64,000 bases of DNA from an uncultured Tateyamaria sp. (GTDB taxonomy: Bacteria; Pseudomonadota; Alphaproteobacteria; Rhodobacterales; Rhodobacteraceae): positions 36,174 to 100,173 of the forward strand of contig NZ_CANNDN010000005.1 in the NCBI RefSeq assembly GCF_947503465.1. The letters are read 5' to 3'. Every line of letters starts with the position of its first letter. Position 1 is the first letter of the stretch. The notes under the pieces were generated by a model. That model did no database searches, had not been told where the DNA came from, and was given only the letters and a program-made list of their open reading frames with translations. Shown piece after piece: positions 50,501 through 58,265 of the stretch. The translations under genes and the position numbers were made by a program.

Positions 50501-51352
50501 ACAGCTTGGCACGGAACAAAAATGCGGCGGTTCAATGCGCGCGGCGGACATCGTCCTCTGACGGGCACTTTGTATGTTCCGCAACTCTCTGCCGAAGCAA
50601 ATGTGCTGCAAGTCATGCGCAACAAGATTCGACAATTGAAGTCTTATTACCGCGCATTCCAACCTGCAGAAATCGAGCCCCCTCATGTTATGACCCAAAG
50701 TGCTGCCGATCTGTCAGGAATACCGGAAGGCAGCATCGATTACGTCTTCACTGACCCTCCTTTCGGATCAAACATTTTTTATGCTGACTGCAATTTGATT
50801 TGGGAGTCCTGGCTCGGCCGCGTTACGGATCCAAGTCTTGAAGCGGTGGTGAATCGGTCTCTACAACCGGCAGATGGAGGAAAAACGCTTGCAGACTACT
50901 CCGCCCTTATGGAGGCCTCGCTTGCGGAAATAGCGCGGGTCTTAAAGCCCGGCGGATGGGCTACCATCGTTTTCCACAACACAGACAGCGAGGTTTGGCG
51001 TGCATTAAGCGAAGCAGCAGCGGCCGCTGGTTTCGTTTTTCATGAAGCGGCCTCTCTGGATCGGAAACAGCAAAGCCACAAAGGGTATAAAGGGCGAGGT
51101 GGCTCGGAGAATGTAGCCCATTTTGACGTAGTAATGAACCTACGTAAACCATTGGACGGTGCCGTTAAGCGAACCAACAAAAACCAAGTGATGGACATAG
51201 ACGCGCTAGTTGAGGATGCCACATCAATCCCAGGTATATCCGACCGAGGCGTTCAAGGTATCCATGCCGAAATCATGCGCCGATTAATGTCTGAAGGCCG
51301 CACAGAATTTCCAGATTTTCAGCAGGTCCGCCAAGCCTTTTCACAGACTTAG
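47567..51352 (+). CDS. XRE-HTH fused to two tandem DNA methyltransferases (1261 aa)
   Basis: Residues 4-62 form an XRE HTH (IKKRREAMGISQAALAAQIG, DKSFLSLVESGKRVPT). Two homologous methyltransferase units follow. Unit A has YHTKVPPSAIAPFIEAFTRP then SAM motif DPFCGSGMTG at Asp166, a zinc ribbon (about 250-285; CSSCSS ... CPKCSA) and catalytic DPPFGSNIFYAD at Asp474. Unit B repeats this with DPFCGSGMTG at Asp748, CPQCRK ... CPSCSF, and DPPFGSNIFYAD at Asp1063. Motif order (I before IV, zinc ribbon between) fits Zn-ribbon adenine/cytosine-N4 methylases. Both units keep all motifs, so both may be active. First gene of the eight-gene operon. Confidence 0.85.
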   Translation: MNSAGLHIKKRREAMGISQAALAAQIGVDKSFLSLVESGKRVPTEEHVVRLSEALGLPAELLLLQAGRLPKDVQIAIDDDATAVAAVVRTWSEHDAVVYPAKPGSAPRSKPNRRRSNKISATVPSLIQVSKSSTTYRAHSYHTKVPPSAIAPFIEAFTRPGDLVSDPFCGSGMTGVAALDAGRDALLSDLSPAAVHIARNYTSPCDPKRFEEALLMVEKEAKATMDWLYVPISSQGERIEYTVWSDVFACSSCSSPFSYWDASQEGMSKELTCPKCSAKLEKNGLAWIDEVPVRTHVSQPGRRIHAHLPTPAELTLIDEIEGTSIPYWIPSNPFAADREMWRSAHSAMGVTDAASFYTKRNLHALAALRHAIVKVSESRVREALLFAFTACVNRASKRYQWNAKRPTNVMTGTMYISSLRYEWNVWSLFKRKAADVLRFYKSRVGINSEAQVFQSSATDLACIPDSAVDLVFMDPPFGSNIFYADSSLLWDAWIGGQTDQTNEIVVNQRRRREAGGKDLELYGDLMTQAFTESARIMRSGGKGVLAFSNTNDRVWSEVQDALSDAGLETESVHVLNKGQPSIKGVKGQLKQERVTRLDLMLTLSHRSRSPRKREAAPQAFIDASILSALSEGLSDPDHVYTAVLRDVLKEELAATGITIASVEKRRRELEPHDDVAEMQDFVEGYLSSQPLPTTDNKAAPKFPPKERMISGTRNTAFYNAHSYHTKVPPEAISPFIEHFTKPGAVVLDPFCGSGMTGVSAALCGRRAILNDLSPAAVHLAWNHTRACKEDDLQVAFDRMAGDVEEYMARYYATIDDHGEPAEIRWTLWSTRHRCPQCRKDFLLWDTVDQCSGRISRGTVCPSCSFSADRRKFDTVGNEPAVVAFTRQDGSKGERPATEQDFADAQKFSAEDCQAPFPDVALEADREMHRRCALHLQGIRSVRDMYTDRNRLALAILWKAIQKEPNHRLRACLAFAFTNTAWHGTKMRRFNARGGHRPLTGTLYVPQLSAEANVLQVMRNKIRQLKSYYRAFQPAEIEPPHVMTQSAADLSGIPEGSIDYVFTDPPFGSNIFYADCNLIWESWLGRVTDPSLEAVVNRSLQPADGGKTLADYSALMEASLAEIARVLKPGGWATIVFHNTDSEVWRALSEAAAAAGFVFHEAASLDRKQQSHKGYKGRGGSENVAHFDVVMNLRKPLDGAVKRTNKNQVMDIDALVEDATSIPGISDRGVQGIHAEIMRRLMSEGRTEFPDFQQVRQAFSQT

Positions 51353-51411
51353 GTTGACTCCCTGCAATCAAAAGCTGAGGGTCAGCTTATAAAGCTGCAT
51401 CGTCTGCAGTT

Positions 51412-52269
51412 GTGATTCCCTTTGCGAGAGGTCGGAGTTTGGACGACATTCTAACGATTGGAGACGTGGCAAAACGGCTCAAATTTGACGAAGGTACTGT
51501 CCTCGCAATGCTGGAGGAGGGGGAACTGCCCGGGTTCATGTTACGCTCAGAATGGCGTTTGACACGAGATCATTTCGAGCAATGGATTTCTGGTGTAGCC
51601 GCCGGCCAAGATCCGAAGGATCTGGTTGCCGCGATAACCCAGAACCTCAACAAAAAGAAGACGGTAAAACCTCGTGAACCGGTCCAGGACAAAGACCAAG
51701 GCGAACCGGCGCAGACCGGCCAATCGGTGGCGCCGCTGACGACCAGAGTATCGCAACCAGAACTCCATAGGCGTTTCTTGAAGGCGCTCGGTGAAAAAGC
51801 GCAATCTAACTCAGAGATTGAGCGCAAACCACTCGAAGTTGACCTTTCTACACCAATGCCATCACGTATCAGAGTCTATCTCTTCAACGTAACAAGGCCC
51901 CCAGGTGGTAGGCCCCTTGGTGAGCACAAAGTGCAGTTGATCATACCTGGTCAGAAGCGCGGTGAACGTGCGAACTTCGATCAGACAGACGGACGCATTG
52001 TCCTTCTTGCTGGGTATGCGGCCGAGGAAGACGTTTTTGTGCTTTGGGATGCTGGCCTTTACGCAGATTTCGCATGGTCGAGAAACGTGCAAGTCAAGGC
52101 GGCAACACTAATTGAGGCGTCTGCAGGGCGCGTGGCTGAACAGGGGCGTAGGCTCCGGCCAACGGATGGTGAGGCGGTCACCGAAACCCTGCTTGCCTGC
52201 CCACCGCAACGTTTGTGTGACGCTATCCTACGGCGCGTAGAAATTACCCGCCGCAGGATGGCAGAATGA
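51412..52269 (+). CDS. HTH protein with a C-terminal domain shared with the 355-aa protein
   Basis: The start is probably the GTG at 51412 (285 aa), with a weak ribosome site. Residues about 12-60 are an excisionase/MerR-like HTH (LTIGDVAKRLKFDEGTVLAM, GFMLRSEWRLTRDHFEQWIS). A charged linker follows. The C-terminal region (about 150-245) reads SRIRVYLFNVTRPPGGRPLG, EHKVQLIIPGQ, RIVLLAGYAAEEDVFVLWDA and is homologous to the N-terminal domain of the protein at 56933. The domain recurs beside methylases in my recollection of restriction loci and might sense DNA or nucleotides; no function is shown. Overlaps the helicase by ATGA. Confidence 0.65.
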   Translation: MIPFARGRSLDDILTIGDVAKRLKFDEGTVLAMLEEGELPGFMLRSEWRLTRDHFEQWISGVAAGQDPKDLVAAITQNLNKKKTVKPREPVQDKDQGEPAQTGQSVAPLTTRVSQPELHRRFLKALGEKAQSNSEIERKPLEVDLSTPMPSRIRVYLFNVTRPPGGRPLGEHKVQLIIPGQKRGERANFDQTDGRIVLLAGYAAEEDVFVLWDAGLYADFAWSRNVQVKAATLIEASAGRVAEQGRRLRPTDGEAVTETLLACPPQRLCDAILRRVEITRRRMAE

Positions 52270-54428
52270 AGGTTTTGGGGAGGCTGCAGGACTTCGAATT
52301 CAAGCGGGCATATCACAAACCCGCTGATAACATTGCTGCGGACTTCTACCTTCCTGCTATGGGCGCGTCGGTAACATACGACAGAGCGGTCGGGTTTTTC
52401 TCGAGCACAATTTTTCTCTTGGCCTGGCCAAGTCTAAAAGAATTTGTGGCAGCAGGCGGGAAAATGCGGCTGATCTGCTCTCCCATCCTCTCAGAAAGGG
52501 ACCATTCCGCGCTGCGTGACGGCTACTCACTTCGGGCGGAACTTGAAGCAGGTAAGGAGATAGCCCGATCGTTTGAAGAGCTCTTGGCAACGGAAGGGCT
52601 GGTCAAACCTGCCGTTGTTTTGGCGTCGCTTGTGGCAGCAGGTGTCATAGACTGTCGCGTTGCTTGGGTTGGCGATGAAGCTGGAGGCCGCCCGAAACGT
52701 CTCTTTCACGACAAGGTGGGCATCTTGACGGATCAGTTTGATGATCGCGTTGCCTTCAAAGGGTCAATGAACGAGACGTGGCCAGGGCTTGCGCAAGATG
52801 GGAATCTTGAGTCAGTCGACGTTTTTGCAAGTTGGCGTGACGATGGCGAGAAACAGCGTGTTGCAGATGAGGCCGAGTACTTTGGAAAAGTATGGAATGA
52901 CGAATGGTCGGGCGTCACTGTGCGGCCCCTACCAGATGTCGCTCTGGAAGCGATCGTCTCTGCCGCTGATGCCGCACAATGGCCGGAGTTTGTCGATGAG
53001 ATATGCATTGAGCTAGAAGAGGCTGCGCGCTGGTCTGCTGAAGCTGGAGTTCCGGGGGGTAGGTCGCCGCGGCCACATCAGGTCAGCGCGCTGGACGCAT
53101 GGGAGAGGCGTGGCCGCCGCGGCATCTTTAAGCATGCGACTGGGTCAGGGAAGACCTTCACGGCGCTCTGTGCGATTAAAGACAGCCTCAGTCGTTCTGA
53201 AATTCCTATCATATTGGTTCCTAGCGAATTGCTTCTAAAGCAATGGAGCGACGAACTACGTGAAACGTTTGAGTCCGCTGGGTTGCAATTAATGATCTGT
53301 GGGGGAGGGAATAGGCATTGGGCGCAAGGATCGAACTTACGTATTTGGAGCCGTAAAGGAGCCGGGAATCGCGCGATACTGGCGACCACTCAAACGGCAA
53401 CAAGCGAACGTTTCCGGGGACTCATTAGTGGCGGACCACATCTCTTCTTGGTGGCAGACGAAGTGCACAGGTTAGGTGCGCCATCTGCCCGCCAGATCCT
53501 TTCACTTGAGACGGGACCGCGACTTGGATTAAGCGCAACACCAGAACGTGCTGGAGACCCAGACGGAACAGCGGCAATCACCTCATATTTCGAGGGTATC
53601 GTTCCCCCACCGTTTTCCCTTGAGGATGCCATTAAAGCTAAAGCTTTGACACCTTATGCCTACAACGCCCACACGGTTTCGCTCACGGAAGCAGAGCGCA
53701 CTGCTTGGAACAAATTGTCTGAAGATATTCGCCGGTTGTTTGCGAGAGCAATGACAGCTGGCGATGACGGAGATGCTTCACTTTCAGGACAACTAAAGCG
53801 GCTGCTGATTCAGCGCGCAAGGATCGTCAAACGCGCTGAAGGAAAAATCTCCTTGGCCGCGGAGATCGTGTCTGGATCCTATAAACCGGGTGAGCGTTGG
53901 ATTGTCTATTGCGACGATCAACATCAACTCGCGAGTGTCAAAGACGCCATTTCATCGGCGGGAATCGAAGATAATTTTGAGTACCACAGCAGCATGGTCG
54001 GAGATCGGGCACGCACCCTTGATATATTCAGCGAGCGAGGTGGCGTGCTGGTTTCGATCAGGTGCCTCGACGAAGGGGTGGATATACCGTTGGTAAGCCA
54101 CGCACTCATCCTTGCGTCATCGAAGAACCCTAGAGAATTCATACAGAGGCGGGGAAGGGTACTTCGAAAAGCAGATGGCAAAGCGCTTGCGCATATTCAC
54201 GATGTAATCGTCGCCCCGGAGATCGAAGATGACGATCACGGTGGCGGATCGATTTTGAAAGGGGAACTGGCAAGGGCCATCGAGTTCGGTCGGCATGCAA
54301 TTAACCCAGGAGCCGTTGCAGACCTTAACCGCATTGCTGCCGCTGCAGGTTTGGATTGGACTTCTTTGACAGAGAATGGATTTGAAACAGACGACGATGA
54401 GAACGATTTGGAGATGGTGAATGTCTGA
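52266..54428 (+). CDS. PLD-nuclease-SF2 helicase fusion
   Basis: This 720-aa protein has an N-terminal phospholipase-D-like nuclease domain (about 15-220) with His148-Asp-Lys150 in RLFHDKVGILTD and GSMN (166-169), the HKD motif. The helicase part has Walker A HATGSGKTFTALCAI (Lys296), DEVH (398-401), the motif III-like LGLSATPER, and motif VI QRRGRVLRKADGKALAHIHD. Similar PLD-helicase fusions occur in restriction and anti-phage loci and can process or cut unmodified DNA. It overlaps the small gene after it by 8 bp. Confidence 0.9.
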   Translation: MKVLGRLQDFEFKRAYHKPADNIAADFYLPAMGASVTYDRAVGFFSSTIFLLAWPSLKEFVAAGGKMRLICSPILSERDHSALRDGYSLRAELEAGKEIARSFEELLATEGLVKPAVVLASLVAAGVIDCRVAWVGDEAGGRPKRLFHDKVGILTDQFDDRVAFKGSMNETWPGLAQDGNLESVDVFASWRDDGEKQRVADEAEYFGKVWNDEWSGVTVRPLPDVALEAIVSAADAAQWPEFVDEICIELEEAARWSAEAGVPGGRSPRPHQVSALDAWERRGRRGIFKHATGSGKTFTALCAIKDSLSRSEIPIILVPSELLLKQWSDELRETFESAGLQLMICGGGNRHWAQGSNLRIWSRKGAGNRAILATTQTATSERFRGLISGGPHLFLVADEVHRLGAPSARQILSLETGPRLGLSATPERAGDPDGTAAITSYFEGIVPPPFSLEDAIKAKALTPYAYNAHTVSLTEAERTAWNKLSEDIRRLFARAMTAGDDGDASLSGQLKRLLIQRARIVKRAEGKISLAAEIVSGSYKPGERWIVYCDDQHQLASVKDAISSAGIEDNFEYHSSMVGDRARTLDIFSERGGVLVSIRCLDEGVDIPLVSHALILASSKNPREFIQRRGRVLRKADGKALAHIHDVIVAPEIEDDDHGGGSILKGELARAIEFGRHAINPGAVADLNRIAAAAGLDWTSLTENGFETDDDENDLEMVNV

Positions 54429-54618
54429 TGACGCACGTGACAATCGCGACGCAACTGTCGCGGATACGATTGAAAGAATCCGGGCAGAGAAGTTTCCTGA
54501 CGTGGACCGCGACCTGGTCCTAGACGTGCTTCGCTTCCATGCCGATGGAGTAGTAGTTGACCATGTTGATCGACAGATTGATGAAGCAATTGCCGAGCGC
54601 CTCAAAGGGGATGACTAA
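54421..54618 (+). CDS. Small acidic hypothetical protein, 65 aa
   Basis: ATG at 54421 lies inside the helicase 3' end; the stop overlaps the start of the DndD-like gene (TAATG). The protein is acidic and helical (DTIERIRAEKFPDVDRDLVL, IDEAIAERLKGDD). No domain is recognised. Overlaps on both sides argue that it is really translated, and its place between helicase and ATPase suggests a bridging or regulatory subunit. Confidence 0.65.
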   Translation: MSDDARDNRDATVADTIERIRAEKFPDVDRDLVLDVLRFHADGVVVDHVDRQIDEAIAERLKGDD

Positions 54619-56573
54619 TGCTTCGGATAAAATCACTCACCATGCAAAACTTTGGAGCGTTCAAAGGAGAGCAAAGATTTGAACTCCCGCAGGACGAGGG
54701 AGTTACGGTATTTTACGGCGAAAACATGCGAGGTAAAACAACACTTTTGAACGCCTTTCGCTTTGCATTATTTGGTAAGATCATTGGTCGGGGGCGGCGC
54801 TCTGTTTCATTCCACGACATGATCAATTGGGAGGCGCGCGCGGACGGCGTTCAGAGTTTTGAAGTGCGATTGATCCTTAGCCATGCTGGAGCAGAGTACA
54901 GACTCACAAGGACCTGTAAGCCCAAGAGTGGGCATAACACGCCTACAGGTCATGAAGACTATGTCGCGGACTACTATCTGGAGCGTGGGGGACACATACT
55001 ACCGCCGCAACAGGCAGCGATGGAAATCGAACGCATATTGCCAGAACAAATTGCGCGTTTCTTTCTCTTCGATGGCGAATTGTTGCAGGAATATGAGGAT
55101 CTGCTCTACAGCGATACGGACATGGGCCCAAAGATCAGCCAGGCCATCGAACGTATTCTCGGCTTGCCGACACTGACAAAATCGCGCGACTCCTTGAAAG
55201 CAGCACTCGACCGCGCGGAAGCTCGCGTCGCATTGGCAGCACAGGGCGATCAAAAAACACGCGAGTACGGCAATCAACTGCAAAATCTTGTTGAAGAACG
55301 CACTGTGTTGACGGGCGACCTTTTCCGGCATGAGAAAGCTCTGGAGGACCTCCGTGCCAGAAAAGTTGCCATAGAAGACGATATGCGACGCAAGCAGAGG
55401 ATGGCGACGCTTCTAGAGAAACGTGACCGCCTCACGGATGAGGTTGCTGGGCTCCTGACAGAGATCGCCAAGAAGCAAGAAGCGATTACGGTAGCAATGT
55501 CTCCAGCGTGGGCCGCCATCATCGTGGATAAGCTAAAGTTGGCGCTGACGAGACACCTGAAACGGGAGGTCGAATTGCAAAGCACCGTTATGCGCGCGCA
55601 AGTTTTGCAAAGCCTCTCGGAGGGCCATGACCCGGAATGCCCCACCTGCCTACAGATCGTTTCCGACGAAGCACAGACCAAGATTCGCGCCCATCTTCCC
55701 AATGCAGATGCGGGAACAGAGGATGATCGAAACAGGGAGCTTGCAAGTGTACGACGTCAGATTGATGCGATTAACGCCCAGCTCGAAAACACCAATCCGG
55801 AGGTGCTTCGCTTGTTGTGGACTGATTTTGAAGCCCATCGGCGCAGCATATACACAAAACGCGGTGAGATTGAGGAGATTAAGAAGAAACTGAGTGGCGA
55901 TTCAGAAGGTGAAATCAAAGGCCTTCAAAGAGAGTACGAGTCAAATGTCCGTCAGACCGCAGCCCTCGAGAAAGGTATAGCTGAGACCAATGATAAGCTC
56001 CTTGAGAATGCTGGTTATCGCGAAAAATTGCAAAAGCGCTTAGACAAGCTTGCAGGAAGCGAGATGGACCTTGAAAGACGTAGGCGTGATCTTGCGAACA
56101 CGCTATATGACATGTTCAACGAAAGTGTCGGTGTCTACCGGGAACAGCTTCGTCGTCGAATTGAGGCCGATGCCAGCAGTTATTTCAAGCGGCTGACGAC
56201 GGAAGAGGACTACGCGGGTCTAAGAATTAACGATACATACGGCCTTACCATCATGCACCGCGACGGAAGCGATATACCGATGCGATCTGCTGGTGCAGAG
56301 CATGTAGTGGCACTCTCTCTGGTAGCCGCTCTTCAGAACAACGCCCAATTGCGCGGACCTATCGTGGTGGACTCTCCGTTTGGCCGATTAGATGGAGGCC
56401 ACAGAGCTCGCATTGTAGAGACGCTCCCGGAGATGGCCGACCAAGTTATCCTACTCGTATATGAGGAAGAATTGCCGCCGGCGCGAGCGCGCGAGGCATT
56501 AAAGGGACGCCTCAAATCAGAATGGACACTCGAACGAAAAACAGCCCGTCACACCGAACTTGCAGAGAGATAA
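54618..56573 (+). CDS. DndD/Rad50-like SMC-family ATPase
   Basis: This 651-aa protein has Walker A FYGENMRGKTTLLNAFRFAL (Lys40), two coiled-coil arms (about 190-330 and 370-500), a zinc hook CPTC at 341-344 (DPECPTCLQIVSDE), and Walker B IVVDSPFGRLDGGHRARIVE (Asp585). Length and the N-terminal LRIKSLTMQNFGAFKGEQRF match DndD, the ATPase of DNA phosphorothioation, and other RecF/Rad50 relatives. DndA, DndB and DndC are absent, so phosphorothioation is not supported here. It more likely acts as a DNA-tethering or loading ATPase for the helicase-nuclease. Confidence 0.88.
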   Translation: MLRIKSLTMQNFGAFKGEQRFELPQDEGVTVFYGENMRGKTTLLNAFRFALFGKIIGRGRRSVSFHDMINWEARADGVQSFEVRLILSHAGAEYRLTRTCKPKSGHNTPTGHEDYVADYYLERGGHILPPQQAAMEIERILPEQIARFFLFDGELLQEYEDLLYSDTDMGPKISQAIERILGLPTLTKSRDSLKAALDRAEARVALAAQGDQKTREYGNQLQNLVEERTVLTGDLFRHEKALEDLRARKVAIEDDMRRKQRMATLLEKRDRLTDEVAGLLTEIAKKQEAITVAMSPAWAAIIVDKLKLALTRHLKREVELQSTVMRAQVLQSLSEGHDPECPTCLQIVSDEAQTKIRAHLPNADAGTEDDRNRELASVRRQIDAINAQLENTNPEVLRLLWTDFEAHRRSIYTKRGEIEEIKKKLSGDSEGEIKGLQREYESNVRQTAALEKGIAETNDKLLENAGYREKLQKRLDKLAGSEMDLERRRRDLANTLYDMFNESVGVYREQLRRRIEADASSYFKRLTTEEDYAGLRINDTYGLTIMHRDGSDIPMRSAGAEHVVALSLVAALQNNAQLRGPIVVDSPFGRLDGGHRARIVETLPEMADQVILLVYEEELPPARAREALKGRLKSEWTLERKTARHTELAER

Positions 56574-56583
56574 GGAGGCAAAA

Positions 56584-56976
56584 ATGGTTAACCAGAAAGC
56601 GGCAGATAAAAAGACGGTTGGCATTACTTCTGGCAACGAGAGCATTCTTACCGCACTCGTGTCGGAAGGTCTGTTTGCGTCCGAAATCGATGCGGCTAAA
56701 TTTGCTATGGCGTATGCAATTGATTTGGAAATAACCCGCGGCACGACAGAAGGAGCGGGCACTAAGTGGAATGTCGGCAGCGTCGATAGCGATGGTACGA
56801 TGAAGGCCATTATTCAGGCCTTGTACCCCGAGGAAGCACAGCCGTATCGCTTGATTGAGCATCTCATGAATGAGGGGTTGGGCCGACTGAAATCCGAAGA
56901 AGGTTTGCCACCCGATGTAGCGGGCATACTGTTTGAAGAGAACTCAGAAGGAGAAAATCAAGATAGCCCGTCTTAG
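56584..56976 (+). CDS. Small hypothetical protein, 130 aa
   Basis: The ATG at 56584 has a strong GGAGG site, giving 130 aa. The middle resembles small proteins found with Dnd-like loci (LTALVSEGLFASEIDAAKFA, MAYAIDLEITRG), where a helix-turn-helix-like FxxxxDAxxFA pattern is common, but the match is too weak to name. It begins 11 nt after the DndD-like gene and overlaps the next gene by 44 nt. Probably a DNA-binding or adaptor subunit of the ATPase. Confidence 0.65.
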   Translation: MVNQKAADKKTVGITSGNESILTALVSEGLFASEIDAAKFAMAYAIDLEITRGTTEGAGTKWNVGSVDSDGTMKAIIQALYPEEAQPYRLIEHLMNEGLGRLKSEEGLPPDVAGILFEENSEGENQDSPS

Positions 56977-58000
56977 TAAGAACACTCTTATCTCTAAAGC
57001 AACAGACGCGTTGGCAGAGGGTGGTTGGTCAGTTGAAATGCTGACTGAGGATGGCACCCATCCCGCAAGATTTATCATGAGCCAGGATGGGGTGAACCAT
57101 GTTGTAAAACTCTATGTCTGGAATCTTTCGCATGGCGGCAAGAGCAGATCGCAAGACGAATATCGCATTCAAATCACTGGCGTCGAAACGTTCGAGCCCG
57201 AACAAAACGGGCGAACTCTTCTGCTTGGTTGGAGTGAAGACTTTAATGTATTTGCTGGGTTCGACGTTCAGCGTCGTTTGGGAAAAATGGGAGCTTCTCC
57301 ATCGATTCAGATCACAGCAAAAACATTGCAGGCAGCTGTTGAGAGCGGCGCTTCCTTACAAGACAAGACGAAGAACGAATTTGCGGCTGCGCTTACACCG
57401 GAAAAACTTGGACGATATGCCCAGCACCTAAGCACAGCGCATCAAGGCGATTTGGGTCCCGTCTTGGCAAGCGAAGAGGATCCCGCATCCGATCCACTCG
57501 CATCCGAAATATCTCGAATTGGATCTGACGCTATAGGTTTCAATCTCGCAGCCAGCAAGGAACCCGATCTACGATCAGAGATACTTGCAGGCGTGGCAGA
57601 TCTGCTGGCTGCTCTTGATCTTGATGGGCAGCAGGCTCCTGCACAAATCGGGCACAACAGTCCACCGGGGCCAGTCGAAGATCCGGACGTTGCTGTCGCG
57701 GAAGTCGAAGCCGCTGCCACAAAGATCAAGGTTGAACTTGAGGCGGAAGAGCCAGATGTGCGGCAAGTAGCGGCATCTGGATCTTTTCTCGCATGGATGG
57801 GCAAAATTCTTCGGGTCGTGCGGGCTGAAGTCGGGCAAACGATTGATAAGGGCAAGGATATTGCTCGAGAGTATGCCGTGAAGGCGGTTGTCGGCACAGT
57901 GGGAACAAGCGCTGTGCTTTACAAAGGTGAAATCGTTGAAGGACTGCGACGAGTCGGAGCGACTATATTACAGTGGCTCCAGCAGATCTCGGTTTTTTGA
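56933..58000 (+). CDS. Hypothetical protein with methylase-associated-like N-terminal domain (355 aa)
   Basis: No ATG fits; the TTG at 56933, overlapping the previous gene, is the likeliest start and is uncertain. Residues about 30-160 contain HVVKLYVWNLSHGGKSRSQD, EYRIQITGVETFEPE, RTLLLGWSEDFNVFAGFDVQ and SPSIQITAKTLQAA, homologous to the C-terminal domain of the HTH protein at 51412. The middle is acidic and disordered-looking. The C-terminus (about 285-350) has amphipathic/hydrophobic helices (YAVKAVVGTVGTSAVLYKGE) that could insert in or touch a membrane. It may be the sensor or effector of the system. Confidence 0.6.
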   Translation: MKRTQKEKIKIARLSKNTLISKATDALAEGGWSVEMLTEDGTHPARFIMSQDGVNHVVKLYVWNLSHGGKSRSQDEYRIQITGVETFEPEQNGRTLLLGWSEDFNVFAGFDVQRRLGKMGASPSIQITAKTLQAAVESGASLQDKTKNEFAAALTPEKLGRYAQHLSTAHQGDLGPVLASEEDPASDPLASEISRIGSDAIGFNLAASKEPDLRSEILAGVADLLAALDLDGQQAPAQIGHNSPPGPVEDPDVAVAEVEAAATKIKVELEAEEPDVRQVAASGSFLAWMGKILRVVRAEVGQTIDKGKDIAREYAVKAVVGTVGTSAVLYKGEIVEGLRRVGATILQWLQQISVF

Positions 58001-58061
58001 TCCGCATTGACGGGCAAGACCTACTTATGTCGAGAAAATAGCAATAGAAACAGAGTGGACA

Positions 58062-58265
58062 ATGCTAGTGAATTCGGCTGAGTTGAGAGATACTTACTTG
58101 GAACTCATGAAGCGTGAAAAGCCGGAACAGGTGGTGGCGTGGTCAAGGACGGCAATTACAACCGGCCGCAAAATTGGCCCCACGACAGTGACGGAACAAC
58201 GCTTAAGGAACTTCGTTGATTTAGAATCCCGTCTGTTGCCTAGCAAGATTTGGTCAAATAGTTGA
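58062..58265 (+). CDS. Small hypothetical protein, 67 aa
   Basis: A short, basic, helical protein (RDTYLELMKREKPEQVVAWS) with no recognised domain. The ATG at 58062 has no strong ribosome site. Its stop overlaps the TTG start of the giant gene (TTGA), which supports translational coupling. It might be a leader or partner of the GHKL protein. Confidence 0.5.
   Translation: MLVNSAELRDTYLELMKREKPEQVVAWSRTAITTGRKIGPTTVTEQRLRNFVDLESRLLPSKIWSNS

Noticed and set aside
56584..56976. Assignment of the 130-aa protein as DndE
   Set aside because: DndE is a small basic protein with a different pattern (a TGITPN-like helix); the similarity here is positional only.
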